This document shows, piece after piece, positions 19,000 to 29,751 of a stretch of 36,200 nt of DNA. The translations under genes were made by a program, and so were the position numbers. The notes beneath the pieces were generated by a model, which was given only the letters and a program-made list of their open reading frames with translations, ran no database searches and was not told the DNA's origin. Where the stretch lies: the NCBI GenBank assembly GCA_036244855.1, contig BQKZ01000747.1:111445-147644 (forward strand), written 5' to 3'. The stretch is from Temnopleurus reevesii. Lineage: Eukaryota; Echinodermata; Echinoidea; Temnopleuroida; Temnopleuridae. Positions within the stretch are counted from its first letter, which is position 1; the number at the start of each line of letters is the position of its first letter.

Positions 19000-21095
19000 A
19001 TAATTGTGAACACTTGTGAAATATGTCAAATAAAGCTTCCAAAACATTAATGAAGGAAAAAATTGGGATGATAACTCCAAAGTAACGTACAAGGGAATGA
19101 CTTCTAATTAATGAAACCGTCAACAATAATTACAAAACAGAAAACCAAACATGTTAATAAATTCATATACATATATAACAATTACATTTTTTAAAACAAA
19201 TACATGCTTTGCACTTATGCAAGTGTGACTAATAGTTGATTTTTTTCATAGAAAGGCAAATTCAAGACTTTTTCAGCATCAACAGGGTCTCAAAATTGAA
19301 CAATTTTTTGAAAATCTTTTCACATGTTTTTCCCAATTCCTTTAACAAATTTGAAAAAGAATACTCTGAATTGAACAGGCACCAATGTCTTTTCATCAAG
19401 GCAAGATTTTTATAATATTAATATCAACAATTTTTATATATTGGATTTTTTTTCTCAATATCTGGCTAGATTTGTTAAAACATCTCTGGCAATATTAAAG
19501 TTACATGAATTTTAGAATTAAGCTTCTCTTTGGTTTATTTGAGTTAAAGCAATATTCTTCTAAAATATGCGATTACAATGATATTTTCTAAAAAGGTAAC
19601 ATTCATGGGAAACACAATATACCACATGCGCAGTTGTTGTCTGAAAAGCATACAATAATTCACTCAAAACGTTCATCAAAACATTCAACGACACACAAAC
19701 TGGCAATGACTTATTACAGGCACTGACAAAACAATTTTTACGATCTGCAGCGGCAAAAGCGTCTTTGTAGCTTATTATTGAAATACTAATAAATAGTAAT
19801 ATATTGAAATTTCTCTATTATTATTTTCTGCACTATTTCATGGGATAAAAACTTGTGTCAGCTGTTGGATATGCTATGAAAAGTATATTCTACTTTTAAA
19901 TCGTCTGTGGAGATGAACATTAATGAAATATATCTATTTTCCATTCATGGTTGCTCAGGGAGTTGAAGCAAAATATTTAGAAACTACTTGAAATCTTCCA
20001 TCATTATACAAAATGCCTTCACTTTACCTCTCACTCACACTCGTTCTCTCCATGTATGTGTTATTAGTCGACTGAATATGAAACTTTAATCTAATCCTCG
20101 TTTAGGAAAGTAGTATAATTTAGTAAAGTTAGAATGTCAAACATCTGGGGAAGAGTCAGTCGTGAGGAAATATTTCAAAAAGATTTAATTACACAAATGC
20201 ATTGTTAACTCACTGAAAGTGTAATAAATTGGCCTTACCACTTTAGAGATTAACCTTGTGCAAGGAAAACATATCAATCAAGAAAAGAAAAAGGTTATAA
20301 AAATCTGATATTTTCTTCATATTTGGTAAAGGAAAACGCAATTTAGAGGTTTGTGGTATAGTCAAATTTGCTGTTAAAACTGGGGAAAATTATCTGATTA
20401 AGTTGACATAAAGAAGAAACAAATCTGTTCTGTATGAACTTCTTGAAAGGTTTAAAGTTAGATAACATTTTCTGCTTGCAGAGTGTTAAAGACACGCATT
20501 GTTGAGGTTTTGATTTGTCACAGTCACAGTCGGCTGGAAGTAAAGATCAATACGTCAGCTGCTCTCGTTCAGTCACTCCCAAAATCAGTTTCAATTTCAG
20601 TTGACTAATTGCATTTGACGTCACAATGACATCTAAAGAAGAGGCACACACTCGATCAGTGAGCAAACAGAAAAATCAAGAAATACTTGTGACATATTAT
20701 GATTGTTTCTCTCCTATCTGACCAAAAAGTAAGTCATGGGCTAAATACGAAATGTTGGTAATGGCCGCCTTAATTTGCATATTACGCAATTTGCCCAAGG
20801 GTGCCAATCCGGCACCATGCAGATTCTGAATCAGCATACCTCAAAGATATAAAATCGGCAAAGAAACTTTGTGGGTACGCAAAATTCACGGTGACTGCCA
20901 AACTGCTGGACAATAACTGTGACGTACAGTGCACAGCTCCGCGCAAAACGTGACACATACTTCTACTCCACTGTGACCGTCACGAATGAAATCAAAACCT
21001 CCATATAATTCAATTTCTCTGGTAGTTGCCATACCACCATTTATCTTGGCTGTTTTTTCCCCAAAGACAAATAGAGCTGCCAATAGGATTTTACT
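19000..21095. other. Intron, nothing recognised
   Basis: Unique-looking AT-rich sequence with no coding exon or repeat family seen. Confidence 0.5.
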
Positions 21096-21097
21096 TT

Positions 21098-21259
21098 TAG
21101 GGGGTGTTGCCTCAAAAGTTGCATTTGATCGCAAATCAACCGCATATCAGTTGCAAAGTGTAACGTGCAGTTTCATTCGCGCATGATTCAGATTGGCTTG
21201 TTCTGATCAACTGCAACTTACAATCAATAACAACTTTCAAAGAACGTACACCCCCTTAG
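21098..21259. mobile_element. MITE family M1, copy 3
   Basis: gggggtgttgcctcaaaagt at one end and acacccccTTA at the other, flanked directly by TTA/TTA. Third copy of the family, about 55 bp downstream in the transcript from exon 21314-21497. Confidence 0.8.
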
Positions 21260-21313
21260 CCTTAAAAATATAACTGCTTGTCTGCCTTGGATTATTCTTC
21301 AAGGTATACTCAC

Positions 21314-21497
21314 GGTTTTCTTAGAATGAGTCTCATCATGGCGTCTGGGGCAACTTTGGCCAGCATCCCAACAATCTCTGGAAGCTCCTCCTCCGCTGCC
21401 TTCTTCTGGGATGAGGTTGGGGTGCTGGTGATGCCCAGATCATCTTCGCGGAACCGGTATTGGTGGCCTGCATCTTGGAATGGATGTTCCCTGTTCA
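21314..21497 (-). CDS. RAPGEF4: EPAC exon, end of DEP and DEP-CNB linker helix
   Basis: A 184-bp exon, phase 1 in and phase 2 out. It reads (V)NREHPFQDAGHQYRFREDD, then a linker, then EIVGMLAKVAPDAMMRLILR-K-P. It corresponds to the EPAC2 segment that starts (V)DQEHHFQD and ends MRMILRKP. The acceptor is CTTCCAG|TGAAC and the donor CC|GTGAGT (strong). It is the founder or endpoint of a nine-member tandem array extending to about 22862. Confidence 0.93.
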
Positions 21498-21568
21498 CTG
21501 GAAGTTTGAAAAAAGAAAACAACCTTTAAACATCAATATCAACATTTCTGTCACATATGCTGTTGTGC

Positions 21569-21658
21569 AGAGATGAGATGGAGAGCTGGAAGTGCCCAGA
21601 TCATCTTCACAGAACCGGTATTGGTGGCCCACATCTTGGAATGGATGTTCCCTGTTAA
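21569..21658 (-). pseudogene. Exon-derived repeat copy C1
   Basis: Partial copy of exon 21314-21497: the acceptor CCAG|TTAACAGG is kept and the reading VNREHPFQDVGHQYRFCEDD stays open for about 30 codons, with no donor. It diverges after SSSPS. The next members are C2 to C8. Confidence 0.8.
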
Positions 21659-21735
21659 CTGGAAATGTAGAATAGAAATATCACCAAAGGAGAAGATGTT
21701 ATAGATAGTTCAGTCCTCAAAGATGTCGACCATCT

Positions 21736-21830
21736 TGTTTTGAGGTGACGTTGGGGTGATGGTGATGCCCAGATTGTCTTCAAGGAACTAGTATTAGTGG
21801 CCCGCATCTTGGAATGGATGTTCATTGTCT
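21736..21830 (-). pseudogene. Exon-derived repeat copy C2 (two stop codons)
   Basis: Aligns as NEHPFQDAGH-stop-Y-stop-FLEDNLGI. The acceptor is disrupted by an insertion (gtctgttatc instead of ctgttaactgg). Clearly non-functional. Confidence 0.78.
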
Positions 21831-21852
21831 GTTATCAAACAGGAAGATGAAG

Positions 21853-22013
21853 AATGGCATCTGGAGCAACCTTGGCCAGCATCCCAACAATCTCTGGTAG
21901 CTCCTCCTGAGCTGCCTTTTTCTGAGATGAGGTCGGAGTACTGGTAATGCCCAGATCATCTTCACAGAACCGATATTGGTGGTTCGCATCTTGGAAGGTA
22001 TGCTCTCTGTTAA
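21853..22013 (-). pseudogene. Exon-derived repeat copy C3, nearly full length and open
   Basis: Covers about 53 of the 61 codons of exon 21314-21497 with no stop: VNREHTFQDANHQYRFCEDD, then a linker ending EIVGMLAKVAPDA. The acceptor is retained, but the last part (MMRLILRKP) and the strong donor are missing. Against the true exon I count about 16 synonymous and 4 amino-acid differences (P/T, G/N, R/C, E/Q), a pattern of past coding constraint. Confidence 0.85.
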
Positions 22014-22091
22014 CTGGTAGATGAAGAAGAAAAATATCATTTAAAGAGAAGATTTTTACACATAATTCATTCTTAGAAGATGACCAACCGT

Positions 22092-22189
22092 CTTATTCTA
22101 GGATGAGGTTGGGGTACTGGTGATGTCGAGATTGTCTTCAAGGAACTGGTATTGGTGGCCCGCATCTTGGGATGGATGTTCTCGGTTAA
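22092..22189 (-). pseudogene. Exon-derived repeat copy C4
   Basis: Reads VNREHPSQDAGHQYQFLEDN, then LDITSTPTSS and a stop. The acceptor CCAG|TTAACCG is retained. There is no donor. Confidence 0.78.
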
Positions 22190-22249
22190 CTGGAAGAGAG
22201 AGAAGGGAAGATTTTTCAGATAATTCATTACTCAATGATGACCAACTGT

Positions 22250-22347
22250 CTTATTCTGAGATGATGTTGGGGTGCAAGTGATGCCCAAATCGTCTTCACT
22301 GAACCAGTATTGGTGGCCTGCATAGTGGAAGGAATGTTCCCTGTTAA
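22250..22347 (-). pseudogene. Exon-derived repeat copy C5 (open)
   Basis: Reads VNREHSFHYAGHQYWFSEDD, then LGITCTPTSSQNK, with no stop. The acceptor is retained; no donor is visible. Confidence 0.78.
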
Positions 22348-22424
22348 CTGGAGATGGAGAATAGAAATATCACCAAAGGAGAAGATGTTATAGACAGTTC
22401 ATTCCTCAAAGATGTCAACTGTCT

Positions 22425-22530
22425 TATTCTGAGGTGATGTTGGCGTACTTTTTTGTATTAGTGATGCCCAGATCATCTTCTCGAACCCGATATTGGTGGC
22501 CCGCATCTTGGAAGGAATGCTCTCTGTTGA
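22425..22530 (-). pseudogene. Exon-derived repeat copy C6 (open)
   Basis: Reads VNREHSFQDAGHQYRVREDD, then LGIT and a small insertion. The acceptor CCAG|TCAACAG is retained; there is no donor. Confidence 0.78.
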
Positions 22531-22608
22531 CTGGAAGATGGAGAAAGAGAAATATCATTTAAAGGGAAGAGTTTTAAACATAATTCATTCCTAAAAGATG
22601 ACCAACTG

Positions 22609-22707
22609 CTTTAATTTGGGATGAGGTTGGGGTAGTGATGATGCCCAGATTGTCTTTTCGGAACCAGTTCTGATGCCCTGCATCTTGGAAAGGATGTTTT
22701 CTGATAA
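22609..22707 (-). pseudogene. Exon-derived repeat copy C7 (open)
   Basis: Reads VIRKHPFQDAGHQNWFRKDN, then LGIITTPTSSQIK, open. The acceptor is retained; there is no donor. Confidence 0.77.
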
Positions 22708-22779
22708 CTGGTAGATGAGAAGAGAAATAATTTATGTAAAGTGAATATTCTACAGACTTCTAATACCTCAAAGATTCCC

Positions 22780-22862
22780 AAGTGAGGTGTAATACTTTGA
22801 TTATATTCACGAAACGATATTGATGGCCTACATCAGCATCTTTACGGGATTTACTCTGTTGA
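22780..22862 (-). pseudogene. Exon-derived repeat copy C8 (most decayed)
   Basis: Only VNR at the start and GHQYRF in the middle are recognisable, and the two are out of frame with each other. It marks the far end of the array. Confidence 0.6.
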
Positions 22863-22869
22863 CTGTTAA

Positions 22870-23490
22870 CTCTTTGTGTGTTAACAAGGGAATCTTGTGG
22901 TGGTTGCATTCCTTTGGGGTAAAGGAAACTGGTCATGTTTCCAAGACTAGTTTGGACGCAAAACAATAGACAGACCCTTGTGGTTATTGATTTTTTTATC
23001 TGTGTACTTCCTGTGTATTCTGTTATAGGTTTTTCTCACAATAGGTTCCCATATCCACAATGTTCCCATGGTACAATACAATACATTTTCGCTTAGTTGT
23101 GGACATTCAGACCCAGATCAGACTTCTCCCTATGGAGATTTAGTGTATTAATATATGTCTATGGGGAATCGCGTGTATGTGCGATTTTGCGAACGAAACC
23201 AGTGCCTTCATGATAATTTCTGCGAAAAGAACACAGGAAGAGTTAACAAATGTTTATGATGCACTTACAGTGATGATCCATCCTAACAAATGGGTTTATA
23301 TAGTGGGATACAGGAGTCTTTTAAAACCAATGTCATGGAAACAGCATTAAAAACAAAATGCATCAACTATACATTTTTAAGATTGATCATTTCCTGCGAT
23401 TACTTTCTTGACAAATTATTTACAATTCTCTAAAGAGTAACTCTCTAGAAACACGTTTTACTGAAAAAAGATAAAATAAAAAATTCTTTT
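22870..23490. other. Intron, nothing recognised
   Basis: Sequence between the nine-copy array and the DEP-exon copies. No coding similarity detected. Confidence 0.5.
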
Positions 23491-23491
23491 G

Positions 23492-23590
23492 ACCTTTTAG
23501 TAAAGCAAGCCATATCCATTTGGTCTCAGGTTGCAACTTTACCAGTGACATCTGACATTGCCTCACTAGCCAATCAACCATCTCCCATTA
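23492..23590 (-). pseudogene. Partial copy 2 of the DEP exon (3' half), more decayed
   Basis: The minus-strand reading EMVDWLVRQCQMSLVKLQPE, then TKWIWLALLKG, again aligns with the middle and end of the DEP exon. It is open but diverged, and lacks the conserved end VITEG and the donor. Together with 23650-23770 and the true exon it makes a three-member tandem series with spacing of about 160-180 bp. Confidence 0.75.
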
Positions 23591-23649
23591 TATTTATAAT
23601 TCTTTGAAATACATTTTTTTTAAAAATAAATTCAATGAAGAATATTCAT

Positions 23650-23770
23650 CTAAGCCTTCAGTGATGACCGGCTCATGTAGAAAGGTCTGGCAAGTCCCTA
23701 TGGCCGGGGGTCGCGACCTCACCAGTGACATCTTGCCTCGTCTCACCAGCCAATCAACCAGTTCCCATTA
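23650..23770 (-). pseudogene. Partial copy 1 of the DEP exon (3' half)
   Basis: The minus-strand reading LVDWLVRRGKMSLVRSRP, then AIGTCQTFLHEPVITEGL, aligns with the real exon's VDWLMQQGQMSLVRSRPQAIGMWQALLEEGVITEG. It is open in frame but lacks the first half of the exon, has no acceptor at an equivalent site, and the donor position reads GGCTTA instead of GGTTTG. It is a tandem copy of the neighbouring DEP exon and probably not spliced. Confidence 0.8.
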
Positions 23771-23834
23771 TTTTATAGTTCTCCCAAATCTCTTTAAAAA
23801 AATACAAATTAAATTAAAAAATACTTCTTCAAAC

Positions 23835-24069
23835 CTTCAGTAATGACTCCCTCTTCCAAAAGGGCCTGCCACATCCCTATAGCTTGAGGTCGTGACCTGA
23901 CCAATGACATTTGACCTTGCTGCATCAGCCAATCAACCATCTCCGATCCCACCATGCACTTGCGATAAGTTCGTAGGTTGTTCTTCCTGTCCTTGATGAG
24001 GTTCGGTGACTTGGCAAGCACAAGAGTTCTGAAGATGGTCCCTGCATGTGACAGCCTGTCTGATGGCAC
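23835..24069 (-). CDS. RAPGEF4: EPAC exon, DEP domain (first part)
   Basis: A 235-bp exon, phase 0 in and phase 1 out, of 78 codons plus one base. It starts VPSDRLSHAGTIFRTLVLA and includes the DEP core IKDRKNNLRTYRKCMVGSEM followed by VDWLMQQGQ. It matches the EPAC DEP domain, which moves the protein to membranes (family knowledge). The acceptor is CCCCCAG|GTG; the donor is GAAG|GTTTGA, a weak but usable site. Two degenerate copies of its 3' half lie just downstream in the transcript (about 23650-23770 and 23492-23590). Confidence 0.93.
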
Positions 24070-24101
24070 CTGGGGGAAGAGAATATTGGGGAAAATATAT
24101 A

Positions 24102-24265
24102 AATAACACAATATAAATTATTTCCAATAAATAAAGTGGGTCATGGGACGATAGATCCGTACGCCGTATATTGAACTATACGGATACAACAATCACAAGC
24201 CGGTTTGGTTTTGAATAGTATTACAAAGAAGCAAACATGTTAGAAAATAATTTTAAAACAGTGTG
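24102..24265. mobile_element. MITE family M2, copy
   Basis: Begins aataacacaatataaattatttcc and ends gaaaataattttaaaacagtgt in inverted orientation; the interior (aatcacaagccggttt) matches the reverse complement of 27387-27557. Confidence 0.75.
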
Positions 24266-24269
24266 AAGC

Positions 24270-25555
24270 TCCCTCGCATTACATACAGGTCACAATATAC
24301 CCATGATTCCATTGAATTGCATTGTATTGTATGCCATAATGCCATAATGCCACTAAACCTAAGAAACCATCATTCATGTTATCATGAAAAACTATTCAAG
24401 TGTGATGAAAAGGAGTTTGGAATGATACATTCTTCAATTCCAAATACAAGTCTGTTGGATGGTCTTAGTTGTTGTAACATAATAAACACAAAAATTTAAT
24501 ACAGAGTAACAACATTAATAATGAGCAACATGAAAAAAAAAAGAATTTTTAACATGCAAAAATTACTAAATGGTGGTTTTCATCCATAACCTTCCAACCA
24601 AAACAATAATAAATAAAAGAACAGGTGAATAAAATTGAATTCAATTCCATAAGCATCACTTTATTTCATCACCTATACATTCTCTTATCTGATTCCGCTA
24701 CAGTGAAAATTGAAAATAAGCAAATACACAACATTAATATTTATTAAAAGTAGTTATTATGGAAGAACGAGCTTTGGCTAAGGAAATGGAGACATATTCA
24801 GAACATTAAGAGACTACACAGATGTAATTTTATAAGAAAAGTAAAACTATACTATTCATTGACATATTCCGGATATGTTTTGAGCGATTACGGTATCCTT
24901 TCTGTCTACTGGGCAGGCTCAGCTGGATTCTAGCCTGGGGGATGAATTTTAGATTACAGAAGTACTTTAAGAGGTTGATATCTACTTTAGATATATATCT
25001 GCTCAGTTTAATGGTAATAAACAGGATGAAAATGAGGGCTGGTAATTCAATCTTATTTTATCTTCTTTATCTACTTTTCTCTCCCTGTTTTAATGTCTCT
25101 TCATTTCAAATTTCCTTTCTTCCTCCAGGCCTCTTCAATCTTATCTTTCCATATTCACCTCATCATATAATCAACCCATCCGTTGAATGTTTAGCTAATC
25201 TCCCATACTTAAATGGTCTTTTTTTCATTTTCCCTTCTCATCCTTTCTTTCACCAACGCGCCATCCCTCTGGTTTCTCAGTTAAATCTCTCATTTAACAT
25301 TCCAATGAATGAATAATATGTTTATGACAGACTTTGAGTAAATCTCTTAATTATTTTCAAAAACATATTGATGAAAAATTACCTGAGAAATATTTCAGAT
25401 TTATATAAGTATAAGGCTATGCTTAAGAAGTATTCATTTAACAAATAATTTGCATGTACATGAGCACAGTGCACAATATCAGATGTACATTGTTTTCTTG
25501 CTTTTTAAAGCAGATCTATATTCTCCACTCTCCATTCTGTTATTTCCTTTTCTGC
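24270..25555. other. Intron, nothing recognised
   Basis: AT-rich. Open frames at 24263-24499 and 24942-25316 show no domain or splice support. Confidence 0.5.
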
Positions 25556-25635
25556 TCTGTAAGCGCATAGGGACATGCTATGGTTATGTGTTATGCGCTA
25601 TAAAAGAACTGAATATTTTTATCATTATTATTTTG
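25555..25635 (+). mobile_element. SINE/LINE tail remnant
   Basis: 'tatgcgctataaaagaactg' followed by 'atcattattatttt' matches the tail of the complete SINEs. No head is visible. Confidence 0.5.
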
Positions 25636-25639
25636 TGAA

Positions 25640-26995
25640 TACTGTTTTTTGCTTGTCTGAAAATTAATCTAACACATCCCCAGCACTCAAATGAAATCCT
25701 GGCTGCGCACCTGTTATCCCTGAAAAAAAATTCGAGAAAATCTATTTCATTATCTAGCTTCTGTAATGAATCAATGTTGATCAGTCATATTTTGTACATG
25801 AATGTACATTTAAAGAAAATAAACAATCATGTAAGCTTTGCTTCAAAGGCTATTACTTGTGCTTATCCAACCGTAAAATGCTTATCAATACATGAATCAT
25901 TCAAAATTTACCACAATATCATGGCAAATTCTCAGTTGTTGCATATCACCTTTTACAATGTAAATCAAGCAAAATTTGGTGGCTTCCATATCGGTTACAT
26001 AATTAGGTTAAATCAAAGCAATTGTTTTGCTAAAATGATGTTTGAACCATTGAATAATTGGTTATTGATACATTATTTACGACAATATGATCAGCCATCT
26101 GTAAACAATGTAAGTCCAACGACATTATTCCTGTTTCATTTTTCCTCTCTTCTCATATCACATTTTCCATCTCATTCCCACAGCAAGGACACCATACTGT
26201 GTCCTATCTCCCGTCCCATCGTGCTTACACACCACAACAAAATCGCAGCTTGAATTATTAATAAACGAATATTAGCTTCCCGGGAAGTCGCTCACGGTAG
26301 GAGGAGAAATATTGATCTGAAATATTAACGGATCAAGACGCCCGCCCACCAACGCTTGAGTGCAATGTACATATAGGCAAACAGGTCGAGACGGGATCAT
26401 ATAATGTCTCACACGAAAATTACCATATAATTTCTCTTTTCGTGCACAGGCTGTCTGGGACCTTTTGAAACCATATGTTTATTGGAAGTTATTAGATATA
26501 TTTACAACAAATTTAGCTGGTTATAAGAATTCAAATGAAATGAAATATGTTTTGGATAATGTACCCTTCTTGTTCTCAAAATATGATATACCGGAAGGGA
26601 TGTCCAGTGGAGGTCCAAATTATTTTGGACAATGTGATCATGTCAAAACTAATGCAGCTATCCTGGGTAATCAAAACATATTTCATTATTATTATCATTC
26701 ATAAAGAATATTTACTTTTATAAATTTTGCATCGCTAATATTTCTTCAACTCCACAAAGTTAAACAGGACATGCAGCTTAATCTTTGAATTTCTAAATCA
26801 TAATTTCAACAACAATCAAAGATAATGTTTCGTAAAATTATAATTAAATGCTACCTCCGTTCATTCCTCCTTGTGTATTGATCCTCTCAACAATCCCTGT
26901 ACTCTCTCAACGATAAATCCTAAAAATTGCAAATTAGCTGGCCCAAAAGGAATATGCATTCTTGGCAATGTTCTTTCCAAATAATTACACATCGT
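25640..26995. other. Intron, nothing recognised
   Basis: Open frames at 25774-26253 and 26465-26704 have no recognisable domain and lack splice or start context; no repeat family assigned. Confidence 0.5.
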
Positions 26996-26999
26996 TATA

Positions 27000-28300
27000 T
27001 ATTCATAGCTTTCTGCTGGCCGGGTCTTTCATTATCTGCGAGGTATTAACGAGGGACTAACCAGTAAAACGAGGAGCTATATGTCCGAGGTAATGACATT
27101 TTATCTTGCATATTCCTAGAATACATTTGAGGCAGGGGAGGGGAAGACTTAAAAGAAGAATGGCAAAAATATGATTAAGGTATCATTGACATATAATTTA
27201 CATTACATTATAATATTTAATTTTATCTAGCTTTTCCTTGACGGGTCTTTCACTATCGCCAAGTTAGGGGTCTAACTTATAAGACGCAGGATTTTATAAT
27301 AGCAAGGGTAAGGAGACAGAGAAATTCTCCCTTGAATTATCTTTATAATACATTCGAGGTAAGGAGTGGGGTCATGTTCAAAGATACTGGAACACTATAT
27401 AATCTATTTCCGTAAAATTAAGTTGAACGCCAATTCAATGCTATTAAAAGTGAAACCGGCTTGTGATTGCTGTGTTCGCACATTCGATACATGGCATACG
27501 GCTCTGTTGCCTAATGACCCACTTTATTTTATGGAAATAATTTATGTCGTGTTATAGGAAAAATATGATTCAGGCATCATTTACATTCTGCCATAGTTCT
27601 ATTTTATATAACCCTGTGTTATTTCATATAACTAAGTATTCATAGTTTTCTCCTTGATGGGTCTTTCATTATTTTAAGATTATTAACAAGGGACTGACCG
27701 ACAAAATGAGTGAATGCATAACCAGTAGGATGAAACTGAGATATTGATACTTTGAATACCTTTAAAATTTATTTTGAGGTACGGAGAGGGGTCATGTTCA
27801 AAGAATTTAGCTATGCAAAGAATTTTAGCTATGCAAATTAAAGGCTGAGGCATTTTTTACAAAAAATAGTGTCTTATATTATCTCATTTAGCATCATGCA
27901 TTAATAGCGTTTTCCTGGCTAAGATATATACATGTAGCTATCTGCTAATAGTAACAAGGGACTGACTTATAAAATAAGTATGTATATAGCTTGGATTAGG
28001 AGACAGTGAGATCTCACTTTATCTTTACAAAATTGCATTCTGTGGCGAGGAGAGTGGTAATTTTTAGGAAAGTTAGACAAAATAGTATTAAGGCACTATT
28101 TACATACTAGTTCTCTTTTATATATTATTATTCTATTTCATATTATGTATTCATAGCTTTTTCCTGGCTGGATCTGTCATTATCTGGAAGGGTATTAACG
28201 AGGGGTTAGCCAACGAAATGAGAGAATGTATACTCAGTATGAGACAGAGATATTGAACCTCTCGCTATTGTTAGTATATTAACATTGAGGCAGGGATTAA
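27000..28300. repeat. Five diverged copies of a ~155-bp unit
   Basis: Units start near 27000, 27232, 27640, 27905 and 28148. Shared order: 'tcatagctttttcctggctg', 'ggtctttcattat', 'attaacgagggact', 'gagacagagatatt' and 'cattgaggcagggag'. Spacing is irregular because other sequence (for example the MITE at 27387) sits between them. Confidence 0.75.
27387..27557. mobile_element. MITE family M2, copy
   Basis: Ends ctggaacactatataatcta, then tttccgtaaaattaagt, and inverted (c)tataacacgacataaattat, then ttccataaaataaagt; about 171 bp. It sits between units of the 27000-28300 repeat. Confidence 0.8.
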
Positions 28301-28417
28301 GGGTGTTGAATTAAGAAAAAAAATACATTCAGAGACTATTTGCATGTATGTGACATGATGAAGCAAAACTAAACATTTTGCAGCAAAATTTAAAACTGAG
28401 ATTCCAAAATAATCTGA

Positions 28418-28690
28418 AGGAATCGTGGTGTAGTGGTTCTGACTCTCACCTTTCAACCCGAGGGTCGTAGGTTCGAATCCTACCCATGGCGTCAATTTCC
28501 TTCAGCAAGAAATTTATCCACATTGTTCTGCACTCAACCCAGATGAGGTGAATGGGTACCGGTAGGAAGAAATTCCTTGAATGCAGTGAGTACCGAATGG
28601 TAGCCATGCTATAGTCAGGTAATAATGCACAGTGCGCTTAGAAACACTTTGTATTAAGTGCTATATAAATGTTGTGTATTATCATTATTC
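28418..28690 (+). mobile_element. tRNA-derived SINE, full length
   Basis: tRNA-like head with A-box region (tagtggttctgac, from 28431) and B box ggttcgaatcc (28470-28480), then the body tttccttcagcaagaaattt and cactcaacccagatgagg, and the tail agtgctatataaatg ... atcattatt. Transcribed by RNA polymerase III if active (family knowledge). Confidence 0.9.
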
Positions 28691-29751
28691 AATGTCTTCA
28701 CAGATGCAAATCAAACAAAGTGTAACAATATAATAAGCATTTTTATTCTTATAGACTCCATCAATGTTGCCAATCGCAAGAATCCCCATCAGCGGCAGGG
28801 ATAAAAATTTCTTGACTTTTAAATATATTGTCTGATTATGCTCACATTTTGACAGTTTCTCAGGTTACTCATCTCATATTTCTTCATTCAATGAGAGCAT
28901 GATAATTCCAGGGGTTGGTTCGATCCCCTTTAATATAGAATATTTTTTTTGCTTTCATCTATTTATCTTACATATACATTTGCTTTGCAAGTCGTAAGTT
29001 ACCTTGAATCACCATTATGCTAAATTCAACAAAATACCATTACATTGTACATTGCCACTTTCTTTGTCAATTCCAATGTCACAGAAAAACCTTGTCATTA
29101 TAATAGTTTTTGAGTCAGCCTCCAAAGAGTATATAATAACGGAGGTCGAAGAATATTGCTTCCTTCAAGCGTCGGAAATTCATGAATATATGATGAGTTT
29201 GATCATTGGAAATAAACAAACTAAAATGTATGATAGATGAAGCAAATGAGGCAATCATAAGCAAGGGGTAATAACTTATGCATGCACTTTAAATAGCTCT
29301 GACCTTACTTTTTCATTTGGGAATTTGAGAATACTTATATACTGCGAGAATTGATTGAAAAAAAATCTGAATATATTCATGAATCCCAAAAGTTTTATTG
29401 AACTGATGAGAAATATTCATTTTAATTCTCTGAAAAATCTGTACAACATCGAGTGAATTCATATATTACAGTATGTGCTATTGCAGGAAAGTTGCTAGTT
29501 GGAATACCAATTTCCATTCACTAATGAGGCAAGCTTTTAAAAAGACGCGCATGAAACAGTGAGTATGATTGATATGTGCCAATCAACTCCACTTTGTGAT
29601 AAATGTGACTTTCTAGCACCAGCCCCATTTGCTACTTTGCAATAAGATTTTGCATATTTCATCAATTAAAATAATATAGATTCTGAACAAGAAAAATATG
29701 AAATTTTAACATGTGTAATTTTGAAACCTGTAAGAGGAACAAATTTGTTAC

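Noticed and set aside
18448..19092. Long open frames on both strands over the GAT array (poly-Met, poly-Ile, poly-Ser)
   Set aside because: They are a direct consequence of a trinucleotide repeat without stops. No start context, splice context or domain.
24942..26253. Plus-strand open frames of 124 and 159 residues
   Set aside because: No domain, no splice context, composition of ordinary AT-rich intron; no independent support for a nested gene.
27000..28300. CRISPR-like array because of five spaced repeats
   Set aside because: Units are long, diverged and irregularly spaced, and the window is clearly eukaryotic.
28420..28490. Possible genuine tRNA genes at the three SINE heads
   Set aside because: The heads have A and B boxes but continue into a shared SINE body and tail and do not fold into a convincing full cloverleaf. 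They are SINE parts.
28271..28495. Open frame with GFEPTTLGLKGES on the minus strand
   Set aside because: This is the reverse complement of the SINE tRNA head, a common false protein in animal genomes. The same applies to 35591-35872.
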